Shown piece after piece: positions 12,201-27,651 of a DNA stretch of 64,000 nt; position 1 is the stretch's first letter; each line of letters starts with the position of its first letter. The notes under the pieces were generated by a model, which saw only the letters and a program-made list of their open reading frames with translations, was not told the origin of the DNA and did no database searches. Made by a program: the position numbers and the translations under genes. Origin of the DNA: Hemibagrus wyckioides. Lineage: Eukaryota; Chordata; Actinopteri; Siluriformes; Bagridae. The DNA is taken from contig NC_080710.1 of NCBI RefSeq assembly GCF_019097595.1, positions 22,321,780 to 22,385,779 on the forward strand, given 5' to 3'.

Positions 12201-15200
12201 AATCTGTGACCTGGCATTTTTTCAAATTCTGAAAAGATACATTTTTATTGGTTTACAGAGAAAAACATGTGATGTCCATTCCAATGGACGCAGGGTCTGA
12301 AAGGGTTAGTCAGGGAGGTGATCAACAACCCTATGACAACCCTAACAAGCGATCAGACATCCTTCACAAAGATGGAAGAACCTGCTGAAGCATAACCATC
12401 TAAGAAACACTCCAGCAAGCATGCCTTTATAGCAGAGTAACTCACTCAGAGTGACAGTCATGCAACAAGCATGAACAAACAGATTCTCTGGTCTGATGAG
12501 GAAAATACTGAATTCTTTGGGCTGATCTCTTTGCATTATGTCTGGCAAAAATTAGGCACTGCTCAATGACTAATCAAATCAATTTTGATAAACCATGGTG
12601 GTGGCAGCATCATGCAGTGAAGGTGATCCTGAACCTCAGGGGTGGGGAGAATGGTCAGAACACACCCTCAGCCTAGGAGCACCTTTTAGTAAGACAATGA
12701 CCCACACAGCCAAGGCCCTAGCCAAAGCCCAGGCTTGAATGCCATAGAACATATGTGGAGAGAAGATGGTAGTTCAGGCACTCCACATATTAACTGATTG
12801 ATCTTGAGAGGATCTGCCAGAAAGAATAAGAGAAACTGCCCAAACCCAGGCTAAAGGCTGAGCTGAAGGCAAAATGCTCCAAGACAAAGCAGGAACTGAA
12901 GACAGCTGCAATAAAGCTTCAAGATCAACAGAAAATATATAAAACTGGTATTACCTTTCAGTGGGTGTCATTGGAGCAGCCTCAAAGGTATACAATGGAC
13001 CTTCCTCTTGCTGAAAACGCTCACATTGTTTTTTGATCAATGGAGTAGGATAGGTGTTCATGTCTCCTGTATACATAAAATCAGAACAAGCCAAACTCAA
13101 CCATACATCCATACAATATCTGAGAGAATGAAACAAAAGAGGGGAAGAAAACACTGTTTTAGTTAGAGCTGTCAAAATAAAATGTATAAATCCTGTAAAA
13201 CTGAAGATGAATAAAACTAATCTTTCAATAGTGACAAATAATGGCACTGTATAAAATGAGGATGGGCTCATATTAATAAATATTGTTATTGGCATAGTAG
13301 TACATTTAAATAATCTGCAATACAGTTTTTCTGATCAAGTAAAGTTTTTTATTCCGAGTAAAAAAAACCCTTCTGTTTCTGTTTTGCAGGTTTACCCTGA
13401 TTGATCACTTTGTGCTTACAGCTTTCTGTGCATTAACTGTTAAGGTGTTTTGTGGGTGTCACTACATGCAAATGATTGGTGTTTCCAAATCCAGTGGAAA
13501 TGTTCGATTTTGATTACGCAAACATCCAGTTTGAATTACATACCTTTACTAAAAGCTAAACGAGGGCCATTGTCAGTATATTAAGCTAACTGCAGAACAA
13601 TGGTAAGTGTAATTAGAGATTAACTTCTATCATTGCAAATACCTGTGTAAAGTTGTTGTTACTGCACTGAAAATTTACAACATGTGTTTGTCTTTATCTT
13701 GAGATTTGTGATTAGAAATAATAAAAACTTATGAAGTTAAACACTGTTACAGTTTGTTATTTCATGAAATCTCAAAGTGATAAGTGATCAATCACAGAAA
13801 GTGTGCAATTAAGTAGCATTAAAAAATTGATCACATAGTTTTAATACTAATATATTTTTGTGGAACAGATTTCTCTTACGTTTCAGAATGTGTAGGAAAG
13901 TCCTTATAAAGCGTCGAGTGTACTCCTGTTGTCCTTGTTTTACATGGCCTAAGTGAACTATGTGCTGCTCTGTGGGACTGCTGGCAAGCTCCTCCACCTG
14001 TGTGCTGTTGAAATGATACCCGACAGTAAGAGTGAAAATCACCACACCCTGACACTTTGCTTTCATAGAGATGAAGTTCAGTTTTGCACTGTCAGAATAT
14101 TCTGTCTCATCTCCAATTATAAGCAGCAGCATCTTGTTTTTTCGAGGCCTGGAAACAGTGAGGAGGTCCTGCATGATTACATATTCTATGGCATGTCCCA
14201 GCCTGGAGTAGCCACCAGTCTGCTGTAGATTTTCAAAGATGCTCTGCTTCATTAGGTTGCGGTCCTGAAACTGCTGGAAACTAAAGATCTGCTTGACTGG
14301 AGCCCGGGCCTCACTGTATGATGAGCTCTGCTGGTAAAGTGCCACCCGTGCCTGTCTGTCATTTCTGCTGGGCTGATCACTCACTACAAGCTGGTCCAAC
14401 ACAGTGCCCAACACCTGCTTCACTCCCTCATACTGATCTGCCTGGATGCTCCGAGAACCATCCACCAACAACGCCAGGTCCATGTTTACCTGCTCTGGAG
14501 TGGGTACCTCACTGGTGCTAGGACAATCTCTAGCTGGATTGCAAGGATCTGAGAAGACAGCAGATGACATAAAACAAATCATTATTAATCCGTTCTATAT
14601 GGGTCCTGACTAAGTTACTAACTTTTTATTAGATCACAAGAAATTCATTATTTAGATCAACATTAACAAATTTGACGTATTACCAAAGCAGATGATGCAT
14701 TGCTGGATCTTCTCAAGTGCTGTATTCTGGGTTTCTGATCTCTCCAGCACATTAATAAAGCTTCCTGTCTCATCAGCCTTATCACGACACACAAGACAGG
14801 GAAAGTTAAAAAGATAAAAGTGTAAAAGGTGAATCACAGCAATCAATCTGATCATATAGGCTTCATCTGCTTCAGTCATTTTACATTACCTGAAAAGCTT
14901 GCTGAACATTAGGAGTTTCCCTAAAACCAATAACACCAAGGTTTATATTCAGAGCCTTGTATTCTAGAACAGCTGTGATTATGGATATCACATCCTGGGA
15001 CTGTCCACCAGAGAGGAAGATCGCCACCTTCCTGATCAGAACACCCTGACGAATACGTTTGAAGACATTTCTACCCACAAAGCGCATGGCTGCACCAATG
15101 TTGCGTCTATTGGATGTACGTTCCAGAGGGATGTTCTTCACAGCTTCCACCAAGTCTTTCTTATGGCGATGGTCAGAAAAACGGATGAGGTACTTGGTGT

Positions 15201-16921
15201 TAGAACTGTAGGAAACCACAGCCACTCGTGTCCCTGTTGGACAGTTGCTTTCAGCGATATCAATGCTGTCCAGCAGAGAAAGAAGAGTTGAGTTCATTCT
15301 CTGAAATAATGCAGGAGTCACATCCTCAGACATGTCCAAACCAATCACCAGTTCAGTGGGGTACACAGGGCAAGTTGTTTTATCTAGAGGTGCAGACATG
15401 CCAAAGATAAGAGCTGTGTTTGGGTTCATTGATGGTTGTTTAAACATTGATTCTTTATCATTCTTATTAAGGGTGTGTTGCATAGCCAAGGTAAGAGCCC
15501 TACCTTTACAGCAGCCTGTGCAAATAAAAAAATGATAAAGTAAGAGTAAGTAAGTAAAGTTAAAAAGAGTATAAACCTTAAATTGAATGCAGTTTAATAA
15601 TAATCATCAGGGATACAGTGAATCCATTCTTAGAATTATGATGCTTTACCACAGTTGTCTCGTACATAGGTGATTAGTTGACAAGCCTAAAAGAATACAA
15701 GACAATGGTTATAGACAGCAGAAAGAAACTGATCAGTGATCCCTGAAAAGAACAAAAGGCTTGAACTTACAGACATTGCTCTGGTTCCTGGTGGTCCTTT
15801 AGGGCCCTTTTAGTACAAATATAAGAAATATTGATCAAATTAATAGTAATATTTTATATATCAACATAATGTTGCTAAAGCTTGCAAACCCTGTGTCCAG
15901 CTGGTCCGGGGCCACCAGAACTACCCTGTGCTCCTGGCCTGCCTGCATTTCCCTGTAATATATTGAGCCAAATTTGAGAAACTTACCAGTCAGACAAAGG
16001 GGCTATTAGTTATGCATCATTAATGACAACTATTCTTACCCCTCTTCCTCTGTTGCCTTTAGGACCATTACCTCCTTTTTTCCCAGGATCTCCCGGATCA
16101 CCCTGAGCATAAAATTGACATTGTTATTGAACATCCTTAGCACAGGATTCTATTTTTTTTACTATATTAGGTATACTTAGTGTCCTACATATTTGAAAGA
16201 AATGTCTACTAATTTAACTTGGACATGCTTTTACAGTGTGACTTTTAGGATGTTTTGATATGCCTGGACATTTTTTTTTTACATTTTATTTTAATGACAT
16301 TACTTGGCATAAGAGATTTAAACATGACCAATATAAAGATATAAAAATCAGCAATGTTCAACATTCATATTGTATGCTGTATGAATGTTTAAGCTCTCTA
16401 AAGTGAATGAATGTACAGTATATCATTAAACATTTCTAAAAATGTTTCATAAACAAATTCAGTCAGATCTCTATAAAACGTTTTTTTTTTAAAGAACTTA
16501 CCTGTTGTCCAGGATATCCTGGAAAGCCAGGATCTCCCTGTCAGCAGGTAGAAATTGTAGTATTTTGTTACAAAATTCAACTTGTACCATAAAGAGAATT
16601 TTTTCTAGTTTTACAGATAAACAGTACTGGGTATACTATAGTATAACCTTCTGTCCTTTAGGTCCTGCTAACCCATATCCATCTGAACCATCGTTTCCCT
16701 GTGGTGGAGGTACAATGAGAACTAACAGTGAAACACTGTCATGATAAAAAGACATTAAAAGACATTTTGTTATTTTATTAGCCTCTGCCAAAGAATCAGA
16801 TAAATTGCACTTGACACTTACTGGAAGGCCCCTGGGCCCCTCTGGCCCAGCTGCTCCGTTATTTCCAGGTTCCCCTGGCTGACCCTGTACAAGAACATGA
16901 ACTTGTTCATAGATTTATCAA

Positions 16922-16957
<36 letters not shown>

Positions 16958-19900
16958 ACACACATACACACACACACACACACACACAAGTATACATCAA
17001 ACAGCCATAACATTATGAGTGGTGAAAGGTGAACTGAATAACACTGATTATCATGTCATCTGTTAGTGGGTGGGATATACTGTATTAGGCAGCAAGTGAA
17101 CATTTTGTCCTCAAAGTTGGTGTGTTAAAAGCAGGCAAGCATAAGGATTTGAGCAAGTTTGACAAGGGCCAAACTATGATGGCTAGATGACTGGATCAGA
17201 GCATCTCCAAAACTGCAGCTCTTTTGGGGTGTTCCCGGTCTGCGGTGGTCAGTATCTATCAAAAGTGGTCCAAGGAATGAACAGTGGGGAACCAGCAACC
17301 GGGTCATGGGTGGCCAAGGCTCAGTGATGCATGTGGGGATCATGTTTTCTTTAACATCACATGGATGGCCATGTGTGTGTATGTGTGTGTTTCTTACCTG
17401 GGGAACACAAGGCACCAGGATGTATATGGAAAGAAGACAAGTCGGCAGAGGCATTGTCATGCTTTGGGCAATGTTCTGCTGGGAATCATTGGGTTCTGCG
17501 GATGTTACTTTGACATGTACCATCTACCTAAATACACCCTTTCATAGAAATGGTATTCCCTGATGGCTGTGGCCTCTTTCAGCAGTATAATGCACGTGTT
17601 ATTTAGTTACAAGCGTGTGGTGTAAAAAGTACCTTTTGTCCCCTCTGCCCTGTGCTTCCTTTAGAGCCAGTATTTCCTTGTGTACCAGGTGAGCCCTGAA
17701 GGAAAGTGATAAGTGAAAAACAGCTTAGAATACATTTATTTACATCGACTAAAGCTTTAATCTGGAAGCATACCTGAGGTCCTGGAAAACCTGGCATACC
17801 CTTCTGTCCCAAATCACCACGAGGACCCATTGGCCCCTAGACAGAAATAGAAAAATATTCAGTCAGTTGCTAATTATGAAAAAAATAATAAATAAAATTA
17901 ATAATCCCACAGGTTTAGGGTTCAGATTCAAAGTGTATTAACTAGGGCCATCAACATTATTGACTTTGTCCCATCTCCATGCAATTAAGACACTTCAAAT
18001 GCATCTACAACCAATTTTCTTCCCTGAACATTTATAAGTGTGTCTTACTGACTTCATGAGTAAGTATTATAATCATCAGTCACTGCTTACCATCAGCAGA
18101 AGCAAATAAACTTTAGCTGAGTGACATTGTTGTGCAAGGTTGGCTCATTAATTCAAATTAAACTCAAGTTTAGCTGTAAACAACCATACCTGAAGTAGAA
18201 AATTAACCTCATAAAGATTAATCAATCAATCTTTCTGAACTATCATCTTTTGCTCATGACACTTCATTAGCGTGCCCTGGAGTTATATTTTATTGCCTGC
18301 TTCCTGTTAAGGTTCTTGGTCATGTTTTATTGCTGCACTATTTGAATGCATTCAAATCAAACAAACAAAAACCACACAAGAACATTATAGAAGTCTGAAA
18401 AGGACCTGTGGCCCTGAAGCTCCAGGGGATCCTCTTATTCCTGGCTCTCCTGGACGTCCTGGAGCACCCTTAAGGAAAAAAAAATATTAAATTGAACAGC
18501 AATGTTTCACCTGTTAAAAAACTGTTGTAATGTTTAGAAAATATCTAAACTCTATTGGTTGGATTCACTTTGTTATTAGTACAAAATAAGACATACTGAT
18601 GGTCCTGCAGTGCCTCTTCTTCCATTCTGACCCTGTAAAACATTAGAAAAATAGGTTACTCATTTGAAACTAATTACAACTTGTGTACTGAAACCCATGT
18701 GTACTGTAAAGTCTGAGGAGACTCACAGGACTGCCAATATCTCCAGGTCTGCCTGGACTTCCATCTGATCCTGTCTGACCCTGTGATTGAAAGCAGAATG
18801 AGGGAGAGATTATGATTACCATTATGATGCTCACTGCACTGGAAGCAAATCCTGAATTTGATAATGATGCATCATCAGTGATGCAGCCATACACCTTTTA
18901 CATTATAGCAGTAAATATAATTTCAGTGGCAAGTGATAAGCCTTATAGTTAGTGAACTGAAGGCCACAAGAAATAACATTCTTTAGAGGAACACAGACAT
19001 ACCGGTATGCCTGGGTATCCAATCTCACCCTTAGGACCAGGGATAATGTTGATAATGCCTGGCTCACCCTTCAAAGAAGAGCAAAAACATATGACAAAAA
19101 ATGATTTCAATTAAAATATATTCCATGTAATGCTTAAATTAATAGGTTTATTATAAACACTTAAATGTGGAACATATTTGATAAACAAAAAAACCCACTG
19201 AAGACTGAATAAAACTTACCCTTTAAAACAGTCTATTTAAAGCTCTTGTGGGAGTGAATACAGTAATACAGCATAAACTTTATATCCATTTTTAGACAAT
19301 AACTTTGCAAATAGCCTTGAGATTCAAATATATGAACACATGACATTCAGTATAATGTAGGGAGTATGCCTCTTCATTTGCAAAACAGGCCCTATTGGAT
19401 TTAGACAATTAATTCATAGACCTTGTGTTCTTAGTATGTGTAAACAAAACTATAGACTCCTAGACTAACAGTGTTAATAAGTGTATAAGTATTTCATTTT
19501 ACTAGTGCAGAATTATAGGGTCTTTTTGAGAATACTAGTAATCAAACCCTTTGCTTGTGCTTGCTTTGCTTGCCATTCCTTAATTCACTGTGACTTAAAA
19601 GACACCTTGAAATCTTCTATGTAGTGTGATTTTGTCTCATTCAGATTTCTGTAAAAAGAAGTAACATACAGTACATACATACATACACACACAAACAAAC
19701 TCACCGGATCTCCTTGCAGTCCTTTTTGTCCTGGGTCACCTGGAATTCCTCTGACACCCTTTTTGCCCTTCAGCATAAAATTGGATATTGCTTGTCTAAA
19801 CATGTTAGCAGGTAAACTGCATTTAAACATTAACATATTAAAAATACAGAATAGTGGATAAGAACTGTATAATGTACATTAGAATTCTAACATATATCCC

Positions 19901-22900
19901 ACAGCCTAAAATACAGAGAAAAAGCTGTTACTTGGTGGCCTGGATCGCCTGGCTCTCCTGAGTATCCTGCTAATCCAGTCACACCCTAAAAAAAGTACAG
20001 AGAAAATCAGAATCTCTCAAATGTCTGCATGCACAATTAATCAAATAAATATACTAGCAAGCTGCTCCATGTTTAATAAGAATGAGACATTAATAAAACC
20101 AACCAATCAGTCAATCAATCAATCAATATAAAAATAAATGTTACTCTACCTGTTCTCCATCAATTCCAGGCACACCATCTTCTCCATTTATTCCCTGTGA
20201 AAAATAGTAGAAAATATGTGGTAAGAATTTTTCCTTATAATGCATGTACAGCTGACAGATGGAGTACACATAAATATGTATATTCATTGGCAACATTCAT
20301 ATCTGGCCTATTTCAATACTTACTAAATCACCGGTATAGCCTCTGCTACCCTGTGGAGAATTTTAAGATGTGAATTTCTGAGGTAAAAGCAGATTATGAG
20401 CTTGTTTTATTTGTAATATGTAGTATGTACTGAGGTGCACCACTGCTACCTTTTGACCTCTTTTCCCATGGCAACCTGAATGTCCTTGAGTTCCATTCTC
20501 ACCTTGTGGTCCTCTCTCCCCCTGCAATAACACAATGATTTTAGTGTGAGAAATCAATAAATAAAGAACTGTTGTGAGTTGAAAATATGTTTTATCTATA
20601 ATAGTGTCATACAATTCCTCCTTCTTCTCCAGGAATTCCAGGATATCCTATAGTTCCAGGAGAGCCCTGTTAAGGGACAACAGACATGAAATTTCATGAA
20701 AGGTCACAGGGCTTTTACACTGTGGCCATTCTTTGTTGTATCAAACCGTACATTATCTTATATAATATGATGTGGTACCTTTATCCCTCGGGGTCCTTCA
20801 GGTCCACGTACGCCTTCACGACCCGTACAGTGACACATCACATTACAGCACTCCCGTGCCGCCACAGCCTCCTAGAAAGAGTTAGAAAATAAGAAGACCT
20901 GAATAGAAGACACAATAATTATTGTACAAAAAAATTAATGCTTTACACAGTCTACATCTGCTTAAATCCAACATTCTGTACACTGGCAGTTCTATGTTCT
21001 TAGTAAAGCAAAAGACTGTACACTCAGTATACAGTATACAAGGTCCATGAGAGAGTTCAGATACTTCGGATTTGAATCAAGTTACTTAATTGTTATAATA
21101 AAACAGATTCTTTATCATGTGTTATGGTGGAAAGCACTTTTATTCATAGGTATGAATTGTTGGGTAGAATGTTACATATACAATATATATTTACATACAA
21201 TAAAATTTATATACAATAATATATATATATTTTTGTTACACAAAAAGCTAATCTTAAACTAATTTGTTCCTGTTCTAATGAATTTATTCCTCAGCATTTA
21301 GCATTTGATAGATATATATTCACTCACAATCTGCTTCTGCAGAGCACTGCCCACATTTTTCATGGTGATCATTAAAGGATCAGTTTGGCCAAGTGCTCGT
21401 CCAAACGCTAGCTGCTGTAGGTCCATAATGTTTTGGTTTCCCTCCAGAGCTACTGGAATCAGTGCATGGACTCCTATCACACAAACACAACAGGGCAAAA
21501 ACACACTTGTGTGTGTAGTTGAGGAAAAGGAAGAAAGGCAAAAAATAGTAATGTATATAATCATTAACATAGGCAATCCTTGCAGTCTTCTGAAACTATT
21601 AGAAAGGCAATGTTAATGTCAAGGTTAAGACATTTGGGTGTAAGATCAAAAGATGGATTTCAGCTTTTATTTCCTGGCATTTATTCATTCATGTTATTTA
21701 TGTTATTTAAGCAAAAGTATAGGATAAGAGTCTGGAAGTAAATTAATGCTTCCAGGCTTTTACTACACTTTCTTTCAGTTGTTTGTTTTGGGGGGTTTCT
21801 CTCTTCAGCAGGTGAAATGCATGCTTAATATGCTTAAGGTCTGGTGATTGACTTGGCCTATAAAATATTACACTTTTCCCCTAATAAAGTCCTTTGTTTT
21901 ACTGGCAGTTGTTTTTGGATCATTGCCTTGCTTCATGATGAAGTTTTGCCTAATTAATTTTGGGCAATGTTCCATTAGCAGCCATGCAAGCCCGAGCCAT
22001 GACTCTACCTCCACCATGTTTCACAGATGTATGTATGCTTTGAATCATGAGCAGATCATCACTTTCTCCACACTTTGGCCTTTCCTCCCCACTTAGTTCC
22101 AGAACTTTTGAGGCCCAATCTGGCCAGTTCTTTGAAAAGTGAATTGTGATACCTTCACCCCTTACAGGTGTCACAATGTTTCTGGCATCAGGTGTTGTGC
22201 TTTTTTCTTGGTTGACCTGTTTGGTGTCTGTGTCTTAGTAAACCAGTGGTTTCTTTTTGTTTCAGAACATCTCAAATTGCTGCCTAATGGTTTTTGCAAT
22301 GCATTTGATTAATTTTCCCTCTTTTTCTTAGTTTCAAAATGGCTTGCTTTTTTCCATAGCTTGATGATCTTCATGATGCTTTATCCTTTTTTAACAATAA
22401 GTGCAGTTTTCACAAACTGATGGCTAAAATCTTGGGTAGATGCTCAGAGCTATCTATTGATTAAACAATCCCTCTAACAGAATATACCTGGGAAATACCC
22501 ATCAGTCACATGCCTAAATACTGGGTGGTCTGATAGAGAATGTGCAATGGTCTATGTCATTTAACACATCTACATATAAATACCATGAATAAAAGCTGAA
22601 ATTGTAAACTTTCTTCTGATTTTCATTTTCTGATCTGAAATGGACTTAGAGGGGAAATGAACACTTTCTTTAAAGCAACCTTGTGACAAGCTACCCTATT
22701 CTGCCATGAGAATGATTTCAATGTATTCTTCTTTTGCCAAAAGTATTCATAAAGACTATCTACAAAACAAAAAATCTAAGTATCAACAATTTTTGAAGAC
22801 ATCTACCTAAAATGTGTTAATTTCCCCCTTTTTATTGAGACTTTTGGGACACCCTGCATATTATATAAATCTGCCGAACCAAAGCATGTTCTCTTACCAC

Positions 22901-25900
22901 TTGTCTTAAGATTCCATGAGGCAACCATGAGGTCATCAACAGGTGCATCCAGGCCATCGGTGAAAATGATCACTACCTGAATATGTCAGCCAGTGCAGTT
23001 TAAGCATTTGGGCTCAAAATTAAAATTGTAATAATTTTACTATTTTTACACTTTGAAAGAACATAATTTGTATGTGATTTTTTACAAATATCTCTCAGCA
23101 TGAAAGTCTACATAGTATTCACCTTTACACCAGCTCCAGAAGCACCAAACTTTTCCTCAAAAGCTTTCAGGAGTTTGGTGTTAAAGACCATATTTTGAGT
23201 CATTTGAGTAATAACCTTTGTCACTATGTCTTTGTTGTAATGCTCAAAATTAGGGTCATACAGTATCTTGCCATCGCTAGCAACCAAACGGAAACCAATG
23301 TTGGTTTTAATAGAAGGTAGGTGGCGTAGACAGCACAAGTTGTGCACAGTGGAGATGTATCTTACAATATCAGGCAAGTAGGTCTGCAGCATATATTTGC
23401 TACTAAAGATTGATTGTGAGTTTGAACTACTACGAGAGATATCAAATCCAATACCAATATCGATGGTGCACCCTGTAGGAAGAAGTAAATGTGGTGTTAT
23501 TAGGAGGCTATATCTTAAATGCAGCTGAATATCAAATGTTTATTTACACATGCCAGTACTTGCATATTAAGTTATATTGAAAAATGTTTGCCTTCAATAC
23601 TCACCTGCTTTGTCCTTCTGGCAAATTTCATTGATCACCAGCTGCGTTGTTCTGCTTAATTTGAGGTGGTCAAAATTGTCTACAGTATAAACCTTTTTAG
23701 GTGATCCAGCAATGGTGTTGAGCTGCTTGATTGAGACTTGGCCTATGCCAATCACAAACATCTCAATGCCCTTGGCCCTCAATTCATTAGCTGCCTCCTT
23801 AACCTCATCCTGTGATTCTCCATCCGTTATCAACAGCAGGTTCTGTGAAATTCCATGATCAATACGGCTCCCTGTACTGGTGTGAAAGAACTCTTGCACT
23901 TTATTTAGAGCAGCTCCAATCAATGTATTTTGATTCATTTGAGTGATTTTTCCAATGGCCTCTTTCACCCCCAGTTCATTCAAATATTTATCCAAGTAAA
24001 ATTCCTTTCTGTACTCTGTACTGAACTGAGCTACACCAACTCTAAAGAGATCTTGTCTGATGCGAAGATTGTTAGCGAGGCTAAGTATAAAATTGATCAT
24101 GGTCTTCCAGGACACATCACCAATACTTTTTGACCCATCAATCAAAATGACCAAATCAGCTGCTTCTTTCTCACACTCTGAAAAACAGTGAAGTATATAC
24201 TGAAATTGGAGGTTATGTAATGTGTTACTGCAATAATATACTTTGTAGCACAGAACATTCAGTGGACATAACAAGTCTGCACACATGGGGATAAGCTACC
24301 ATGATGCTACTACTAGTGTGTGTCTGGTGCAATTTCAGTTATCCTTACAAAGATTAAATAAAACATTTAAAATAAATTTGTCATAGTTTTCTATGCTAAT
24401 ATGCTAATACTATGCAATTACCTGGTTTTGTGTTGTTGCAGATCACTTTGGAAATGTTTTTATGCAGGGTCTCCAACTCTTTAAAATCATCAACCTTGAA
24501 AACCTTGTCTTTGTCTTTGGTAATCAGTTCTAGTTCAAATGTTGTTGCATTGGCCACTCCAATACCATAAACATTAACACCATAATTTTGAAGCTGATTA
24601 GCAGCGTCAGTTAAATCCTTTCGGTCTGTGGCCTCACCATCCGTGATGACAAACAGCATCTGTGGGACACCTATTGACTTTCTCCCACCAGTGGCTTCAC
24701 TAAAGTAGTTCAGTGAGTAAACGAGTGCTTTGGCTGTGTATGTGTTCCCACCTTTACGCTGCAGATTATTTATAGCATCCTGCACTTCTCGTTTGCTGTA
24801 GTACTGATTAAGGGAAAATTTGGCCTCTGGTTCATCAGAGTAGAGAATAGTACAAAAACGGACACTGTCTTTTCCAACCTGTGTGGAGTTCACCACCGAG
24901 TTCATGAAGATGTTCATACTACTGAATTGAGTTTTGTTAATGCTGCCGGAATCATCCACTAAGAAGATGACATCTGCTAATTGTGATTTCTGGCAATCTA
25001 AAAAGAAAAAAAAAACAATACCAAATCAGGCAATTTAATAATTGGAGCATTTAAATAAGTTTGCCATATTAAAGGAAAACTGTATAGATACACTATATGG
25101 CCAAAAGTACGTGGAGACTTGAGTGCTGAACATACCATTCCAAAACCACTGGCATTTATTTTGTGTTGTTCTGCCTTCACTTTTCTGGAATGGCTTTCCA
25201 CTAGATTTTAAAAAGTGGCTATAAGAATTTATGACCATTTAGCCTTAGTGCAACATGTTGTGTACTAAGATCCATGGATACAATGACACTAGTGCACAGG
25301 GGCATTGTCTGAGCTAGGCCACTTATTTCCAGTGAAAGAGAATATTTATAATACAGCATACAAAGACAATTGTGTGTTTCTAATTTTGTGCCAACAGTTT
25401 AGTGAAGGCCCATATGGGGCTGTAACAGTCAAGTGTCCACATAGTTTGGGCCATATGGACATCTCTATCCATGCCACATTTGACTTCTTATATCTAATTA
25501 CATATCTACTGTATATACAGTATACCTACATATGAATAACAATGTTCAACAAAATCATAGTTTACAAGCAATATTTATCATTTAGAAAAAAATTAAACTC
25601 AAATGAAAGTTTAATAGAAGTAATCACCAAGTCAATATCTTTTGTCCTTGCGACACTATAAAAGTTATGAGTGTGGAAATACAACATAGGCTGTTGTCTG
25701 CAGGTTATTGCATTATGGAAAAATACTAAACAGAACAAAATATCACATTCTCTCTTTTCTAAAAATATTAGTTTTTATTTAGTTTTATGTTTTACTGAGT
25801 TTTTTAATTGGTGGGGAACAAAAGTCGTTGAATTTTGTTTGTCTATGGCTATATAGTCATTGTATAAACAGGTTCTATGCAGAATCAGATCACTTTTATA

Positions 25901-26662
25901 AAGCTAGAATTGATAATCATCTAAAGAACCCTCAAAAACACTTAAGTGTTTCTCACTAACCCTAACTCATTAACAAACCTAAACAAATTAAATAAAAGTT
26001 GTGTGAGATATTCACTGGGTATTTTGTAATGTGCACCATATTTCTGTTTATTTTCACTTTTAGTGAAAAATGATTTATGTGAAATTATAATCATAACTTA
26101 CCATCAACAGACGTGCAGATCTTAATCAAGAGATCTTTTTGTAAGAATTTCAGCGCATCATAATCTCTTTCCATATAAACATTTTCCTGAGTTCCACTGA
26201 TCTCTCGCAGTTGTGTGACATTAGCTTTAAGTACTCCTATACAGTATATTGTAATGCCCTTGCTTCTGAGGGCTTGTGCAGGCTGAGCAACTGCATCCTG
26301 AGATTCACCATCCGTGATCACAATGAGAATCTGTGGAACACTGGGACGACCCCCTTCTGTTGGACTAAAGAACTCTGATAAAATACTGAGTGCATGCCCA
26401 GTCATAGTGCCACCGCCCAGCTGCCGCATTTCATTAATGGCCTGCTGCATCGGAATTTTGTCAGAAAATTTGTTAAGGGCAAATTCAGGCTGTGGGCTTT
26501 CGCTAAACTGCACCACTCCAAAATGTATGCCATCCTTTCCAGTTGTAGAGTTGGAAACTATGCTATTCATGAATTCCTTCATCTTGGAGAACTCTTCTGG
26601 ATAAATGCTCCCTGAACCATCAACCAAAAAAATTACATCTGCCTGCTTCATCTTCTTGCAAG

Positions 26663-26704
<42 letters not shown>

Positions 26705-27581
26705 GAGAGAACTAAATAAATACACATACAGTTAACACATAGTGAACAGCTGTACGTTATGCAGGAAAACTTGATCTCTTTGATCTCTGCTTCACACTCA
26801 ATAGCCTCCAAAGTTTACGCAGAATGGTGTGAGGGAAAAAAAGCACTTCCATTGTGGTGGGTTTGCAGGCTGTCACAGGGTCAGCAATGAGGTTTGAAAC
26901 CTGAGCATTTGAGTAACAACCCAAAGCCTTAACCACTGAGCCACCACTCATTCCAACCATTGAAGCATTAATCAATCAGGATAATTGTCTAACCTCTCAT
27001 ATCAACAAGTTGTTTGCATGCACTGAACTGTCACTTACATAATGTTTTTTATCCTTCAAATCATTCTGTGTAGAATGTTGTATGTTTGATGTGAGCTCTT
27101 GCATTGCAACATGCTGCTGTCACATGACTGACTGAATATATATATATGCGGGGCTCGACCCCAGACGCCCGTGGTGTGTGTGCGCAAGCCAGCACACAGT
27201 GTAATGAGACCCATGCGCAGGATTCAGCAAAGCACTGCTTTTATTACATTTAAGACACGACATAGGGAAACAAACGTAACACTAGACATGGCATGGTTAA
27301 CTAAACAAAACAAAAACAAAACCTAGACCTTAGCTTGGACATGGAACCTAGCAAACAAAACCCCACCAGAAACCACGGTACAGATAACAATCATGGATAA
27401 GGACACAAACACAAGGATCCCTATTTATAGGGGTAGACATTAGGGCTAATGGGATACAGGTGACACAATCAGGATAGGAACAATAGGAAGGGCGTAACAA
27501 AAGACACACAAAGAAGCAGGCTTCCAAGGTTCACCTGCCAGCGCCCTCAGCGCCTGGCAGGGAACTGTCCAGCTGTTCCTG

Positions 27582-27651
<70 letters not shown>

